From positions 558,001 to 622,000 of the forward strand of contig CAWGJU010000006.1 in the NCBI GenBank assembly GCA_963822985.1: 64,000 bases of DNA, in the 5' to 3' direction. This document shows positions 54,762 through 62,699 of the stretch, in pieces; positions within the stretch are counted from its first letter, which is position 1; each line of letters opens with the position of its first letter. The notes beneath the pieces were generated by a model. That model had not been told where the DNA came from and did no database searches. It saw only the letters and a program-made list of their open reading frames with translations. Source of the stretch: Thermohalobaculum sp963822985 (GTDB lineage Bacteria > Pseudomonadota > Alphaproteobacteria > Rhodobacterales > Rhodobacteraceae). The position numbers and the translations under genes were made by a program.

Positions 54762-56276
54762 ATGCCGGAGCCGACGCTCGAGAGCCTGGGGCTGACGCGC
54801 CTGGCCCATGAGGGCCCCGAGCCGGTGGCGCGAGCGACCGTCGCCGGCATTGCCGTCGACAGCCGCGAGGTTCGCCCGGGCTTCGTCTTCGTCGCCATCC
54901 CCGGCCATGTGCGCGATGGCGCCAGCTTCGCCCAGTATGCGATCCGCCAGGGCGCGGCGGCGGTGCTGGCTACCGCGCAGGGGATCGAGACCGCGCGCGC
55001 CGACATCGGCGAACTGCCGGTTCCGTTCTTCCTGACCGAGCATCCGCGGGCCGAGCTCGCCAGGCTCGCCGCCACCTTCTACGGTCGGCAACCCGCGACG
55101 ATGGTCGCGGTGACAGGCACGAACGGCAAGACCTCGGTCGCGCAGTTCACCCGCCAGATTTGGGCGGCGCTTGGCTTCAGGGCCGCGGCGCTCGGCACGA
55201 CGGGCGTTGCGGGCGAGGGCTTCGACGAGCCGCTCGCCATCACCACGCCCGAGCCGGTGGCGCTGCACGCCCTGCTGGCGCGCCTGGCCGACAAGGGCTG
55301 CACGCATGCGGCGATGGAGGCGTCGAGCCATGGCCTCGCCCAGCACCGGCTCGACGGCGTGCTGCCGAAGGCGGCGGCCTTCACCAACATCAGCCGCGAT
55401 CACCTCGACTACCACCCGGATTTCGCATCGTATCTCGCCGCCAAGATGCGTCTCTTCGCCGAACTGCTGCCGCCCGGCGGCACGGCGGTGCTGAACGCTG
55501 GCGATCCGGCCTCGGTCGCCGCCCGGCAGATCTGCGTCGACCGGGGCATCGAGGTGCTGGCCGTCGGGCACGGCGCCGATGTCGCGCTGCGGCTGACCGA
55601 GACGCGCTTCCACGCCGACGGGCAGGAGATCGCCTTTTCCTGGCGGGGCGCGACGCACCGCGCCGATCTCGCGCTCATCGGCGGCTTCCAGGCCGAGAAC
55701 GTGCTGGTCGCCGCCGGCCTCGCCATCGCGACCGGCGCCGAGCCCGAGGCCGTCTTCGCTGCCCTGCCGCGGCTCGAGGGCGTGCGCGGCCGGATGCAGC
55801 GCGCCGCCACGCGGGCGAACGGCGCCCCGATCTATGTCGATTATGCGCATACACCGGCAGCGCTCTCCTCGGCCATCGAGGCGCTGCGCCCGCACGTGCC
55901 GGGGCGCCTCGTCGTCGTCTTCGGCGCAGGCGGCGACCGCGACCCCGGCAAGCGGCCGCTGATGGGCGCCGCCGTCGCCGAATTGGCCGACGCGGCCATC
56001 GTCACGGACGACAACCCGCGCTCGGAGGAGCCGGCGGCGATCCGCGCCGCCGTGCGCGCGGGCGCGCCGCTGGCCGAGGACATCGGCGACAGGGCCGCGG
56101 CGATCCTCGCCGGCGTCGAGGCGCTGAAGGAGCCGGGCGACTGCCTGCTGATCGCCGGCAAGGGGCACGAGCAGGGCCAGGAGGCGGCGGGACGCGTGCT
56201 GCCCTTCGACGATGTCGAGCAGGCTCGTGCCGCCGTCATCGCGCTCGACGCCGTCGATCAGGAATATGGCGCATGA
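54762..56276 (+). CDS. murE: UDP-MurNAc-tripeptide synthetase MurE (meso-DAP type)
   Basis: Adds meso-diaminopimelate to UDP-MurNAc-dipeptide. The 504-residue ligase has the ATP loop GTNGKTS (residues 119-125), the MEASSHGLAQHRL motif and the DNPR motif (417-420), which marks diaminopimelate specificity rather than lysine. It follows ftsI directly and overlaps murF by four bases (ATGA). Confidence 0.95.
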   Translation: MPEPTLESLGLTRLAHEGPEPVARATVAGIAVDSREVRPGFVFVAIPGHVRDGASFAQYAIRQGAAAVLATAQGIETARADIGELPVPFFLTEHPRAELARLAATFYGRQPATMVAVTGTNGKTSVAQFTRQIWAALGFRAAALGTTGVAGEGFDEPLAITTPEPVALHALLARLADKGCTHAAMEASSHGLAQHRLDGVLPKAAAFTNISRDHLDYHPDFASYLAAKMRLFAELLPPGGTAVLNAGDPASVAARQICVDRGIEVLAVGHGADVALRLTETRFHADGQEIAFSWRGATHRADLALIGGFQAENVLVAAGLAIATGAEPEAVFAALPRLEGVRGRMQRAATRANGAPIYVDYAHTPAALSSAIEALRPHVPGRLVVVFGAGGDRDPGKRPLMGAAVAELADAAIVTDDNPRSEEPAAIRAAVRAGAPLAEDIGDRAAAILAGVEALKEPGDCLLIAGKGHEQGQEAAGRVLPFDDVEQARAAVIALDAVDQEYGA

Positions 56277-57754
56277 CCGGCCCGCTCTGGACGGCCGCCG
56301 AGGCGGCGCGGGCGACCGGCGGCGCGGTGCGCGGCGACTGGGCGGCGACCCCGGGCATCGCCGGCGTCGCCATCGACACGCGCGAGATGGCGCCCGGCGA
56401 CCTCTTCGTCGCGCTGAGGGGCGAGAACCGCGACGGGCACGCCTTCGTCGCTCAGGCGCTCGCCGGCGGCGCCGCGGCCGCGATGGTGGCCGGCGTGCCG
56501 GAGGGCCTGCCGGCCGATGCGCCGCTCCTGATGGTCGGGGACACGCTCAAGGGGTTGCGGGGCCTCGCCGCCGCCGCGCGGGCCCGGACGGCCGCACGGG
56601 TGATCGGCGTCACCGGCTCGGTCGGCAAGACCTCGACCAAGGAGATGCTGCGCGTCATGCTGGCGGGCCAGGCGCCGACGCACGCGCCGACGCGCAGCTT
56701 CAACAATCACTGGGGCGTGCCGCTGACGCTCGCCCGCATGCCGGCCGACACCGGCTATGCCGTGATCGAGATGGGCATGAACCATGCCGGCGAGATCGCG
56801 CCGCTGTCGAGGCTTGCCCGCCCGCATGTCGCGCTGGTCACGACGGTCGAGGCCGTGCACCTCGAGAACTTCGCCTCGGTCGAGGGCATTGCCGATGCCA
56901 AGGCCGAGATCTTCGCCGGGCTCGCGCCGGATGGCATCGCCGTGCTCAACGCCGACAATCCCCATTTCGCGCGCCTGGCCGCCGCCGCGGCGCCGCGCCG
57001 CGTCGTCGCCTTCGGACGGGCGGCGCCCGATTTCGCCCTCCCCAATTTCGCTATCGAGGAGGCGACGCTGTCCGGTGGCTGCACGCTGGTGCGCGCGCGG
57101 GTCCGGGGCAAGCCGATCGCCTTCAAGATCGGCACGCCCGGACTGCATTTCGCGCTGAACGCGATGGGCGCGCTGGCCGCGGCCGATGCCGCCGGCGGCG
57201 ACATCGCCCGCGCCGCGGTGGCGCTTGCCACCTGGACGCCGCCCGGCGGGCGGGGCAGCCGCGAGACGATAGCGCTTGGCCCCGCCGGCATCGACGGCAC
57301 GGTGACGTTGCTCGACGAGAGCTACAACGCCAATCCCGCCTCGATGCGCGCGGCGCTCGCCGTCCTGGCGGCGAGCCCGCCCACGGACGATATGGGGCGC
57401 TTTAACCGGGGTCGCCGGCTGGCCTTTCTCGGCGACATGCTCGAGCTCGGCCCCGACGAGGAGGCCTTCCACGCCGGGCTGGCCAAGCTGACCGAGATCG
57501 CGCAGATCGACCGGGTGCATTGCTGCGGCACGCGCATGCGAGCGCTGCACGGGGCGCTGCCGCGTGCGAAGCGTGGGCTCTGGTGCCCCGACAGCGCCGC
57601 GCTGGCGGCCGAAGTCGCCAAGGCCGTTGACGCCGGCGACGTCGTCATGGTCAAGGGCTCGCTCGGGGCGTGCATGGCCCGGGTCGTCGAGGCCATCAGG
57701 GGGCTGGGCAGCGGCAATCCAGGCCGCCTGTTTCCGGCCGACGAGGACGCCTGA
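56273..57754 (+). CDS. murF: UDP-MurNAc-pentapeptide synthetase MurF
   Basis: Ligates D-Ala-D-Ala to the tripeptide precursor. The 493-residue protein begins MTGPLWTAAEAARATGG and has the ATP loop GSVGKTST (115-122), RSFNNHWGVPLTLARMP, YAVIEMGMNHAGEIAPL and LDESYNANPASMRAAL, all typical. The ATG at 56273 overlaps the murE stop, which decides it against longer upstream readings; its stop overlaps mraY. Confidence 0.95.
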   Translation: MTGPLWTAAEAARATGGAVRGDWAATPGIAGVAIDTREMAPGDLFVALRGENRDGHAFVAQALAGGAAAAMVAGVPEGLPADAPLLMVGDTLKGLRGLAAAARARTAARVIGVTGSVGKTSTKEMLRVMLAGQAPTHAPTRSFNNHWGVPLTLARMPADTGYAVIEMGMNHAGEIAPLSRLARPHVALVTTVEAVHLENFASVEGIADAKAEIFAGLAPDGIAVLNADNPHFARLAAAAAPRRVVAFGRAAPDFALPNFAIEEATLSGGCTLVRARVRGKPIAFKIGTPGLHFALNAMGALAAADAAGGDIARAAVALATWTPPGGRGSRETIALGPAGIDGTVTLLDESYNANPASMRAALAVLAASPPTDDMGRFNRGRRLAFLGDMLELGPDEEAFHAGLAKLTEIAQIDRVHCCGTRMRALHGALPRAKRGLWCPDSAALAAEVAKAVDAGDVVMVKGSLGACMARVVEAIRGLGSGNPGRLFPADEDA

Positions 57755-58842
57755 TGCTCTTCCACCTGCTCACCCCTCTCAGCGAGGGCGGCGATCTCTT
57801 CAACCTGTTCCGCTATATCACCTTCCGCGCCGGCGGCGCGTTCTTCACGGCGCTGGTCTTCGGCTTCTTCCTCGGCCGGCCTATCATCGACTGGCTGCGT
57901 CGGATGCAGAAAAAGGGCCAGCCGATCCGCGGCGACGGCCCGCAGCGCCACATCGTCGAGAAGGCCGGCACGCCCACAATGGGAGGGGTGCTGATCCTCG
58001 GCGCCATGCTCTCGTCAGCGCTGCTCTGGGCGCGGCTCGACAACGGCTTTGTCTGGGCCGTGCTGCTGGTGACGTTCGGCTTCGGGCTGATCGGTTTCGC
58101 CGACGATTTCCTGAAGGTGGCGAAGTATTCGCACCGGGGCGTGCCCGGCCGCCTGCGGCTGGTGGCCGGGTTCCTGATCGCGCTGATCGCCGGCTGGTGG
58201 ATGAGCTCGATCCAGCCCGAGCCGCTGCAGGGCGTCATCGCCATGCCGATCGTCAACACGGCAATGATCCATGCGGGGCTTTTCTACGTGCCCTTCGCCA
58301 TGCTGGTGATCGTCGGCTCGGCCAATGCGGTGAACCTGACGGACGGGCTCGACGGGCTCGCCATCATGCCGGTGATGATCGCCGCGGGCTCGCTCGGCAT
58401 CATCGCCTATGTGGTCGGCCGCACCGACTTCACCGAGTATCTGGGCGTGAACTACGTGCCCGGCACGGGCGAGATCGCGGTGATCGCCGCGGCGGTGATC
58501 GGCGCTGGTCTGGGGTTTCTCTGGTACAATGCGCCCCCCGCCATGGTCTTCATGGGCGACACCGGCTCGCTGGCCCTCGGCGGCTGCCTCGGCGCGATCG
58601 CGGTCGCGGTGAAGCACGAGATCGTCTGGGCGATCATCGGCGGCCTCTTCGTGCTCGAGGCCGTCAGCGTCATGGTTCAGGTGGCGAGCTTCAAGCTGAC
58701 GGGCAAGCGCGTCTTCAAGATGGCGCCCATTCACCACCATTTCGAGCAAAAGGGCTGGGCCGAGCCGACCGTCGTCATCCGTTTCTGGATCATCGCCGTC
58801 ATTCTGGCGCTGATCGGCCTGGCGAGCCTCAAGGTCAGATGA
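57754..58842 (+). CDS. mraY: Phospho-MurNAc-pentapeptide transferase MraY
   Basis: Membrane enzyme that forms lipid I from UDP-MurNAc-pentapeptide and undecaprenyl phosphate. The 362-residue protein has about ten hydrophobic helices. Signatures: MQKKGQPIRGDGPQRH, GTPTMGGVLILGA, GFADDFLKVAKYSHRGV, NLTDGLDGLA (from Asn194), MGDTGSLALGG and MAPIHHHFEQKGWAEP. The ATG overlaps the murF stop. A repeat element follows before murD. Confidence 0.96.
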   Translation: MLFHLLTPLSEGGDLFNLFRYITFRAGGAFFTALVFGFFLGRPIIDWLRRMQKKGQPIRGDGPQRHIVEKAGTPTMGGVLILGAMLSSALLWARLDNGFVWAVLLVTFGFGLIGFADDFLKVAKYSHRGVPGRLRLVAGFLIALIAGWWMSSIQPEPLQGVIAMPIVNTAMIHAGLFYVPFAMLVIVGSANAVNLTDGLDGLAIMPVMIAAGSLGIIAYVVGRTDFTEYLGVNYVPGTGEIAVIAAAVIGAGLGFLWYNAPPAMVFMGDTGSLALGGCLGAIAVAVKHEIVWAIIGGLFVLEAVSVMVQVASFKLTGKRVFKMAPIHHHFEQKGWAEPTVVIRFWIIAVILALIGLASLKVR

Positions 58843-58854
58843 GGGCGCGCGTGG

Positions 58855-59010
58855 CACCCCCCTCCCCGTCCCTCCCCCACAAGGGGGGAGGGAGCTACCG
58901 TCTGTCGAGCCGCCCGCGACGCGCCCGGAGCGACACGCGTTGGGGCCATTGCCCTTCCCCCCGCGCGACAGGCCCCCTCCCCCCTCGTGGGGGAGGGATG
59001 GGGAGGGGGG
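58855..59010. repeat. Inverted-repeat (REP-like) element between mraY and murD
   Basis: Outer arms 58855-58880 and 58987-59010 are inverted copies of a C-rich sequence (CACCCCCCTCCCCGTCCC then TCCCCCAC) that match at all but one position over 24 bases; each arm is also internally near-palindromic. The core of about 105 bases has no gene. Similar G/C-rich 'GGGGGAGGGA' palindromes are scattered in many alphaproteobacterial genomes. It is the only sizeable gap in the mraZ-murC run, and its right arm ends 7 bases before the murD ATG. Confidence 0.85.
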
Positions 59011-59018
59011 GCGCCGCA
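58998..59018 (+). promoter_or_regulatory. murD Shine-Dalgarno supplied by the repeat arm
   Basis: GGGGAGGGGGG (about 59000-59010), the end of the repeat element's right arm, sits 7 bases before the murD ATG at 59018 and is the only ribosome-binding-like sequence there. It supports the chosen start over the upstream in-frame reading through the repeat. Confidence 0.6.
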
Positions 59019-60400
59019 TGATCCCCGTCTCCGCTTATGAAGGGAAGCGCGTCGGCGTGCTCGGCCTCGGCCGCTCGGGCCTCGCTGCCGCGAAGGCGCT
59101 CCGCGCCGGCGGCGCCGAGCCCGTCTGCTGGGATGACGGCGAGGTCGCGCGCGCCAATGCCGCCGAGTTCGAGGTCGCCGACATCACCCGCGAGCGCGAG
59201 GCGGCTGGCCTTGCCGCGCTGATCGTCTCGCCCGGCATTCCGCACCTGTATCCGGCGCCGCACCCCGCCATCGCGCGGGCCTGGGCGAGCGGCGTCCCCG
59301 TCGACAACGACATCGGTCTCTTCTTCGGCGCGCTGGCGGAGATCGAGCTCGACGACGACCCGGCGCCGAGGGTGATCGCCGTCACCGGCTCGAACGGAAA
59401 GTCGACCACCACCGCGCTGATCCACCACGTGCTCAGATCCGCCGGAAGACGCACGCAGATGGGCGGCAATATCGGCCGCGGGGTCCTCGACCTCGACCCG
59501 CCCCGCCCGGGCGAGATCCTCGTGCTGGAGCTGAGCTCGTATCAGATCGAGCTTGCGCGCCGGCTCGCGCCCGACATCGCGCTATTCCTCAATCTCTCGC
59601 CGGACCATCTCGACCGGCATGGCGGCCTCGGCGGCTATTTCGCCGCCAAGCGCCGCCTCTTCGAGATCGGCGCGCCGGAGACCGCGATCGCCGGCATCGA
59701 CGAGACCGAGGGGCGCTATCTGGCCTCGATCTGCGACAACCCGGTGCTGGTCTCGGTCAGCGAGCGCCCGCGCGGCGAGGCGCGCTCGGTCTTCATGAAC
59801 CGGAATCACCTGACCGAATGGCGGGGCCGGCAGATCTCCGCCTTCGACATCAGGGGCGCGCCCGCCTTGCTCGGCCGGCACAACCATCAGAACGCCTGCG
59901 CCGCCTGGGCGGCGTGCCGCGCCGTCGGCCTGGCGCCCCGTCAGATCGAGGAAGGTTTCGCCAGCTTCCCCGGCCTCGCCCACCGCATGGAGCGGCTCGG
60001 CACGGCGCGCGGCGTGACCTTCGTCAACGACTCCAAGGCGACGAACGCCGATGCCGCCGAAAAGGCGCTGGTCAGCTTCGAGCGCATCCGCTGGATCGCC
60101 GGCGGCCAGCCCAAGACGGGGGGCATCGAGCCGCTCCGCCCGCATTTCGGCCGGATCGCCAAGGCCTATCTGATCGGCGACGCGGCCGAGCAGTTCGCGG
60201 CCACGCTGGGCGACACGCCGCACGCCATCTGCGGCGATCTCGCGACCGCTGTGGCGCGAGCCGCCGCCGACGCCGAGCCCGGCGACACGGTGCTGCTCGC
60301 CCCCGCCGGGGCCAGCTTCGACCAGTTCGCCGATTTCGAGGCACGGGGCGAGGCCTTCCGCGCTCTCGTCCGCCCCCTTCTGTCGGAGACGGTGCCGTGA
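59018..60400 (+). CDS. murD: UDP-MurNAc-L-alanine:D-glutamate ligase MurD
   Basis: Adds D-glutamate to UDP-MurNAc-L-Ala. It is 460 residues. Visible features: N-terminal KRVGVLGLGRSGLAAAKAL, the ATP loop GSNGKST (124-130), NLSPDHLDRHGGLGGYFAAK, GRHNHQNACAAWAACRAV and TFVNDSKATNADAAEKAL. An in-frame reading extends upstream through the repeat element, but the ATG at 59018 gives the family length and start. Overlaps ftsW by four bases (GTGA). Confidence 0.95.
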   Translation: MIPVSAYEGKRVGVLGLGRSGLAAAKALRAGGAEPVCWDDGEVARANAAEFEVADITREREAAGLAALIVSPGIPHLYPAPHPAIARAWASGVPVDNDIGLFFGALAEIELDDDPAPRVIAVTGSNGKSTTTALIHHVLRSAGRRTQMGGNIGRGVLDLDPPRPGEILVLELSSYQIELARRLAPDIALFLNLSPDHLDRHGGLGGYFAAKRRLFEIGAPETAIAGIDETEGRYLASICDNPVLVSVSERPRGEARSVFMNRNHLTEWRGRQISAFDIRGAPALLGRHNHQNACAAWAACRAVGLAPRQIEEGFASFPGLAHRMERLGTARGVTFVNDSKATNADAAEKALVSFERIRWIAGGQPKTGGIEPLRPHFGRIAKAYLIGDAAEQFAATLGDTPHAICGDLATAVARAAADAEPGDTVLLAPAGASFDQFADFEARGEAFRALVRPLLSETVP

Positions 60401-61566
60401 CGGAGCTGACCTTCCGCGCCATGCTGATGCCCCGCGCGGGCGACCGCGCCGAGGGCTCGGTCATCGGGAACTGGTGGCAATCGGTGGACCGCTGGACGCT
60501 GGGCGCCGTGCTGGCGCTCTTCGCGGTCGGCGCCGTCCTCGGCCTGGCCGCCTCGCCGCCACTGGCCGAGAAGAACGGTCTCTGGACATATCACTACGTC
60601 GTCCGCCAGGCGGTGTTCGCGCTGGTCGGGCTCGGCCTCATCGCCGTGCTCTCTATGATGAGCACGGTCGCCATCCGCCGCGCGGGCGTCCTGCTGTTCC
60701 TGGGCACTCTCGCCGCCACCGCGGCGCTGCCCTGGTTCGGCACCGATTTCGGCAAGGGCGCCATCCGCTGGTACTCGCTCGGCATCATCGGCCTGCAACC
60801 GTCGGAGTTCCTGAAGCCCGGCTTCGCCATCACCGCCGCGTGGCTGATGGCGGGCGCGCTCGAGCGGAGCGGGCCGCCGGGGCGCACGCTCTCGGGGCTG
60901 CTCGCCGCCGGTATCGCGGCGCTGCTGGTGGCGCAGCCGGATTTCGGCCAGGCGATGCTGGTGCTCAGCGTCTGGGCGGCGATGTTCTTCGCCTCGGGCG
61001 CGCCGGTCCTCCTGCTCGTCGTGTTCGCCGCGATCGTCGCCGCGGGGGGCACCTTCGCCTATCTCGAATCCGAGCACGTCGCCCGGCGCATCGACGGCTA
61101 TCTGGCGGAAGGCGTCGACCCGCACACCCAGCTCGCCTATGCCCAGTCGGCGATAAGCGAGGGCGGCTTTTTCGGGGTCGGCGCGGCGCAGGGCCAGGTC
61201 AAATGGGCGCTGCCAGACGCGCATACCGACTTCATCATCGCGGTCGCCGCCGAGGAGTTCGGCCTCGTGCTGACGCTCGGCATCGTCGGCCTTTACCTCT
61301 TTATCACGCTGCGCTCGCTCGCGCGGCTGGTCGACGAGCGAAACGGATTCGTGCGCCTCGCCGGCACAGGGTTGGCCGCGCTCTTCGGGCTGCAGGCCTT
61401 CGTCAACGTCTCGGTCGCCGTCCGGCTGCTGCCCGCCAAGGGCATGACGCTGCCCTTCATTTCCTATGGCGGCTCGTCCATGCTTGCCGCCGCCATCCTC
61501 ATGGGGGCGCTTCTGGCGCTGACGCGCAGCCGGCCGCACGGAGCGGCGGTCCGGGCGGGCCCGTGA
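60397..61566 (+). CDS. ftsW: Septal peptidoglycan glycosyltransferase FtsW
   Basis: A SEDS-family membrane polymerase, 389 residues with about ten membrane helices. Conserved segments are KGAIRWYSLGIIGLQPSEFL, LLVAQPDFGQAMLVLSVWA, AYAQSAISEGGFFGVGAAQG, LPDAHTDFIIAVAAEEFGLV and LPAKGMTLPFISYGGSSML. The GTG at 60397 overlaps the murD stop and gives a normal short cytoplasmic N-terminus. It works with FtsI. Confidence 0.95.
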   Translation: MTELTFRAMLMPRAGDRAEGSVIGNWWQSVDRWTLGAVLALFAVGAVLGLAASPPLAEKNGLWTYHYVVRQAVFALVGLGLIAVLSMMSTVAIRRAGVLLFLGTLAATAALPWFGTDFGKGAIRWYSLGIIGLQPSEFLKPGFAITAAWLMAGALERSGPPGRTLSGLLAAGIAALLVAQPDFGQAMLVLSVWAAMFFASGAPVLLLVVFAAIVAAGGTFAYLESEHVARRIDGYLAEGVDPHTQLAYAQSAISEGGFFGVGAAQGQVKWALPDAHTDFIIAVAAEEFGLVLTLGIVGLYLFITLRSLARLVDERNGFVRLAGTGLAALFGLQAFVNVSVAVRLLPAKGMTLPFISYGGSSMLAAAILMGALLALTRSRPHGAAVRAGP

Positions 61567-62669
61567 CGGATGCGCGAGGCGGCGCGCCGCTGCTGCTGAT
61601 CGCCGCGGGCGGGACGGGCGGTCATATGTTCCCGGCGCAGGCGCTGGCCGAGGAGATGCTGGGGCGCGGCTGGCGCGTGCGCCTGTCGACCGACGCGCGC
61701 GGCGCCGCCTATGCGACGGGCTTTCCGGCCGAGGTCGAACGCCAGGTCGTGCGTGCCGGCACCTTTGCGCGAGAGGGCCTGACCAAGCTCGCCGCACCCT
61801 TCCAGATCGCCATCGGCGTGACCACGGCCGTCGCGCGGATGCGCCGCGATCCGCCCGCCTGCGTCGTGGGCTTCGGCGGCTATCCGGCCCTGCCGGCAAT
61901 GACGGCGGCGACGCTGCTCGGCCGGCCGCGCCTCGTGCACGAGCAGAACGCCGTGCTCGGCCGCGTCAACGAGCTCTTCGCGGCCCGCGTCGACCGCGTC
62001 GCCTGCGGCAGCTGGCCGACGGCGCTGCCGAAGGGCGCGCGCGGCGTCCATATCGGCAACCCGGTGCGCGCCGCCATCGCCACCCGCGCCGGCGCGCCGT
62101 ACGGGGCCGGCGATGGTCCGCTGAATGTCCTCGTCATCGGCGGCAGCCAGGGCGCGCGCATCCTGTCGCGCACCGTGCCCGCGGCGCTCGCGGCGCTGCC
62201 CGAGGCGCTGCGCGCCCGGCTGCGCGTCTCCCACCAGGCCCGGCCAGAGGACCGCGAGGCCGCAGCGGCGACCTATGCCGCCGCCGGCATCGAGGCCGAC
62301 CTTCGCTCCTTCTTCGACGACGTGCCGGATCGGCTAATCGCGGCTCGGCTGGTCATCTCGCGCGCCGGCGCCTCGTCCGTGGCCGATATCGCGGCCATCG
62401 GGCGGCCATCGATCCTTGTGCCCCTTGCCGTCGCCAAGCGCGACGAGCAGACGGCCAACGCCCGCGGCCTCGTCGAGGCCGGCGCCGCCGTCGCGGTGCC
62501 GGAGCGCGACCTCACGCCCGAGCGCCTCTCCGCCGAGGCGGCCGCCATCCTCGACGATCCCGCGCGCGCCGCCGGCATGGCCGCTTCGGCCGCCCGCCTC
62601 GGCCGTCCCGACGCCGCCCACCGGCTTGCCGACCTCGTCGAGGAGCTTGCCGGGCGAAGGCCCGCCTGA
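61563..62669 (+). CDS. murG: UDP-GlcNAc:lipid I GlcNAc transferase MurG
   Basis: Makes lipid II at the inner membrane face. The 368-residue protein has the N-terminal GGTGGH glycine loop (16-21), CVVGFGGYPALPAMTAA, LVHEQNAVLGRVNE, LNVLVIGGSQGARILS and the UDP-GlcNAc-site segment VISRAGASSVADIAAIGRPS then DEQTANARGLVEAGAA. GTG at 61563 overlaps the ftsW stop. Confidence 0.95.
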   Translation: MTDARGGAPLLLIAAGGTGGHMFPAQALAEEMLGRGWRVRLSTDARGAAYATGFPAEVERQVVRAGTFAREGLTKLAAPFQIAIGVTTAVARMRRDPPACVVGFGGYPALPAMTAATLLGRPRLVHEQNAVLGRVNELFAARVDRVACGSWPTALPKGARGVHIGNPVRAAIATRAGAPYGAGDGPLNVLVIGGSQGARILSRTVPAALAALPEALRARLRVSHQARPEDREAAAATYAAAGIEADLRSFFDDVPDRLIAARLVISRAGASSVADIAAIGRPSILVPLAVAKRDEQTANARGLVEAGAAVAVPERDLTPERLSAEAAAILDDPARAAGMAASAARLGRPDAAHRLADLVEELAGRRPA

Positions 62670-62699
62670 TACCTCGCCGGCCCGAAACAGGAGAGACGC

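Noticed and set aside
58940..59017. N-terminal extension of MurD reading through the repeat element
   Set aside because: The extension encodes repeat-derived Pro/Gly/Arg residues and would exceed family length; the ATG at 59018 has a ribosome site.
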